The notes under the pieces were generated by a model that was not told where the DNA came from, ran no database searches, and saw only the letters and a program-made list of their open reading frames with translations. DNA of 5,083 bases, from assembly GCA_021799945.1 (NCBI GenBank), contig JAJYZK010000200.1, positions 1,130 through 6,212 of the forward strand. The letters are read 5' to 3'. The stretch's first letter is position 1. Each line of letters starts with the position of its first letter. Positions 4,223-5,083 of this stretch are shown piece after piece. Source of the DNA: Acidobacteriota bacterium (lineage in GTDB: Bacteria > Acidobacteriota > Terriglobia > Terriglobales > Acidobacteriaceae). The translations under genes and the position numbers were made by a program.

Positions 4223-4915
4223 TCAGGCGGTGATCAGCCGGGCGCCGCCGGTCTGGGCCACCACGGCAACCGAAGCCAGGCCGAGAAAAAGGCCGTGCTC
4301 GACCACGCCGGTAATGCTCTTGAGCGCCTGCGCCAGCGAAGCGGGATCGGAAATGGGGCCAAAGCCGCAGTCGAAGATCCAGTTGCCTTCATCGGTGACG
4401 TAAGGTTCGCCGCCGGGATCCAGCCGGAGTCGCGGATTGCCGCCCATGCCTTCCAGTTTCCTGCGCACCGGAGCCGCCGCAAAGGGGATGGCCTCCACCG
4501 GCAGAGGAAATTTGCCAAGGCGCTCCACCAGCTTGCGCTCGTCGGCCACAATGACCAGCTTCCTGGAGGAGGAGGCGACGATCTTTTCGTGCAGCAAGGC
4601 TCCTCCTCCGCCCTTGATCAGGACCAGGCCCGGACCAATCTCGTCGGCGCCGTCGATGGTGACGTCCGTCGCCTCGACCCGATCGAATCCGGTGAGCGGA
4701 ATGCCCTGCGCCCGCGCCAGTTCGGCGCTGGCCTTCGAGGTGGGAATGCCCTGGACGCGCAGGCCGGCGCGCACCCGGGCCCCCAGGAATTCGATGACGT
4801 ATTTGGCCGTGGTGCCCGAGCCCAGCCCCACCACCATGCCGTCCCGCACAAACTCCAGGCTGCGCTGGGCGGCAGCCGCTTTTTCCGCTTCTTCCGGACT
4901 GGACACAGCGCTCAT
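4223..4915 (-). CDS. rpiA: Ribose-5-phosphate isomerase A
   Basis: A 230-residue cytosolic enzyme interconverting ribose 5-phosphate and ribulose 5-phosphate in the non-oxidative pentose phosphate pathway. The length is close to the usual 220-230. GLGSGTTAKY (30-39) is the phosphate-binding loop, DGADEI (88-93) carries Asp88 and Asp91, KGGGGAL begins with Lys101, and HEKIVA supplies the catalytic base Glu110. The spacings 88-91-101-110 equal those of E. coli Asp81, Asp84, Lys94 and Glu103. VEHGLF (205-210) is the conserved C-terminal motif. The start ATG (4915-4913) has only a weak GAG five bases upstream. It follows the HdeD-like gene on the same strand after 32 bp, so the two may be co-transcribed, though they share no obvious function. 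Its product ribulose 5-phosphate is also the substrate of the RibB domain encoded in this window. Confidence 0.96.
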   Translation of the reverse strand: MSAVSSPEEAEKAAAAQRSLEFVRDGMVVGLGSGTTAKYVIEFLGARVRAGLRVQGIPTSKASAELARAQGIPLTGFDRVEATDVTIDGADEIGPGLVLIKGGGGALLHEKIVASSSRKLVIVADERKLVERLGKFPLPVEAIPFAAAPVRRKLEGMGGNPRLRLDPGGEPYVTDEGNWIFDCGFGPISDPASLAQALKSITGVVEHGLFLGLASVAVVAQTGGARLITA

Positions 4916-4947
4916 TCTACTCGCGGACCGGACTGTTCGCCGAGGGG

Positions 4948-5083
4948 CTACTCGCCGAGTCGGGGATCCCGGAGGGCTCGGGCATGCATGAGCCGCGAAA
5001 ATCCGGAGATCAGCAGATTCACGCCGAGCAGCGTGCCGACCGCCCAGACCGCGCTGGAGGGCCAGCTTCGCCAGATCATCAGT
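4948..5083 (-). CDS. HdeD/DUF308-like membrane protein, C-terminal fragment (enters from right edge)
   Basis: Only the last 44 residues are present, ending at TAG (4950-4948). They read WRSWPSSAVWAVGTLLGVNL, then LISGFSRLMHARALR, then a short polar tail. A hydrophobic helix starting 'W-P-x-S-x-x-W-x-x-G-x-x-x-G-x-x-L-x-x-x-G-x-x-x-x-M' is what I recognise as the final transmembrane repeat of HdeD-family proteins. These are six-helix inner-membrane proteins linked to acid resistance in enterobacteria and of unknown role in most other phyla. Small-residue spacing (Gly16, Gly20, Gly27) fits helix packing. The rest of the gene is outside the window, so length and function are unchecked. Another small multi-pass membrane protein is possible. 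Confidence 0.65.
   Translation of the reverse strand, partial: LMIWRSWPSSAVWAVGTLLGVNLLISGFSRLMHARALRDPRLGE

Overview
The window is GC-rich, compact bacterial chromosome carrying seven protein genes, two of them cut by the window edges. No phage, insertion sequence, CRISPR or RNA gene is visible. The gene set (a small 'GNPNWGKP' hypothetical protein, a RibB protein with a degenerate GTP cyclohydrolase II half, a KirBac channel and an HdeD-like membrane protein) would fit an Acidobacteriota soil bacterium. That placement is a guess from remembered protein flavour and was not tested.

Left third (1-2271): the N-terminus of a PLP-dependent aminotransferase runs leftwards off the edge. It is divergent from a HAD-family phosphatase-like gene (339-1016, + strand). 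The HAD gene converges, with only a 19-bp gap, on ribBA/ribBX (1036-2271, - strand). That protein has an intact-looking 3,4-dihydroxy-2-butanone-4-phosphate synthase half, except for one metal-ligand position, and a GTP cyclohydrolase II half that has lost most of its catalytic residues.

Middle (2272-3175): a perfect symmetrical 13-bp terminator hairpin separates ribBA from a 75-aa conserved-looking hypothetical gene (2502-2729, - strand). A good sigma70-type promoter for the hypothetical gene lies at 2827-2855. The 446 bases between it and the divergent channel gene are unusually rich in structure. They hold a 14-bp degenerate repeat, an orphan terminator-like hairpin, a 9-bp tandem repeat, a perfect 15-bp-stem hairpin, an 11-bp GATC-containing tandem array and a run of CTTC-type repeats. 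This is the least explained part of the window.

Right third (3176-5083): an inward-rectifier K+ channel of the KirBac type (3176-4189, + strand) converges on rpiA, ribose-5-phosphate isomerase A (4223-4915, - strand). rpiA lies 32 bp downstream of the end of an HdeD/DUF308-like membrane protein that enters from the right edge. Metabolically, RpiA and the RibB domain both use ribulose 5-phosphate, and the HAD protein is of a superfamily that supplies the phosphatase step of riboflavin synthesis. The gene orientations do not make these an operon. I see no convincing new multi-gene system. The best leads are the repeat-rich intergenic region and the doubly altered RibBA.
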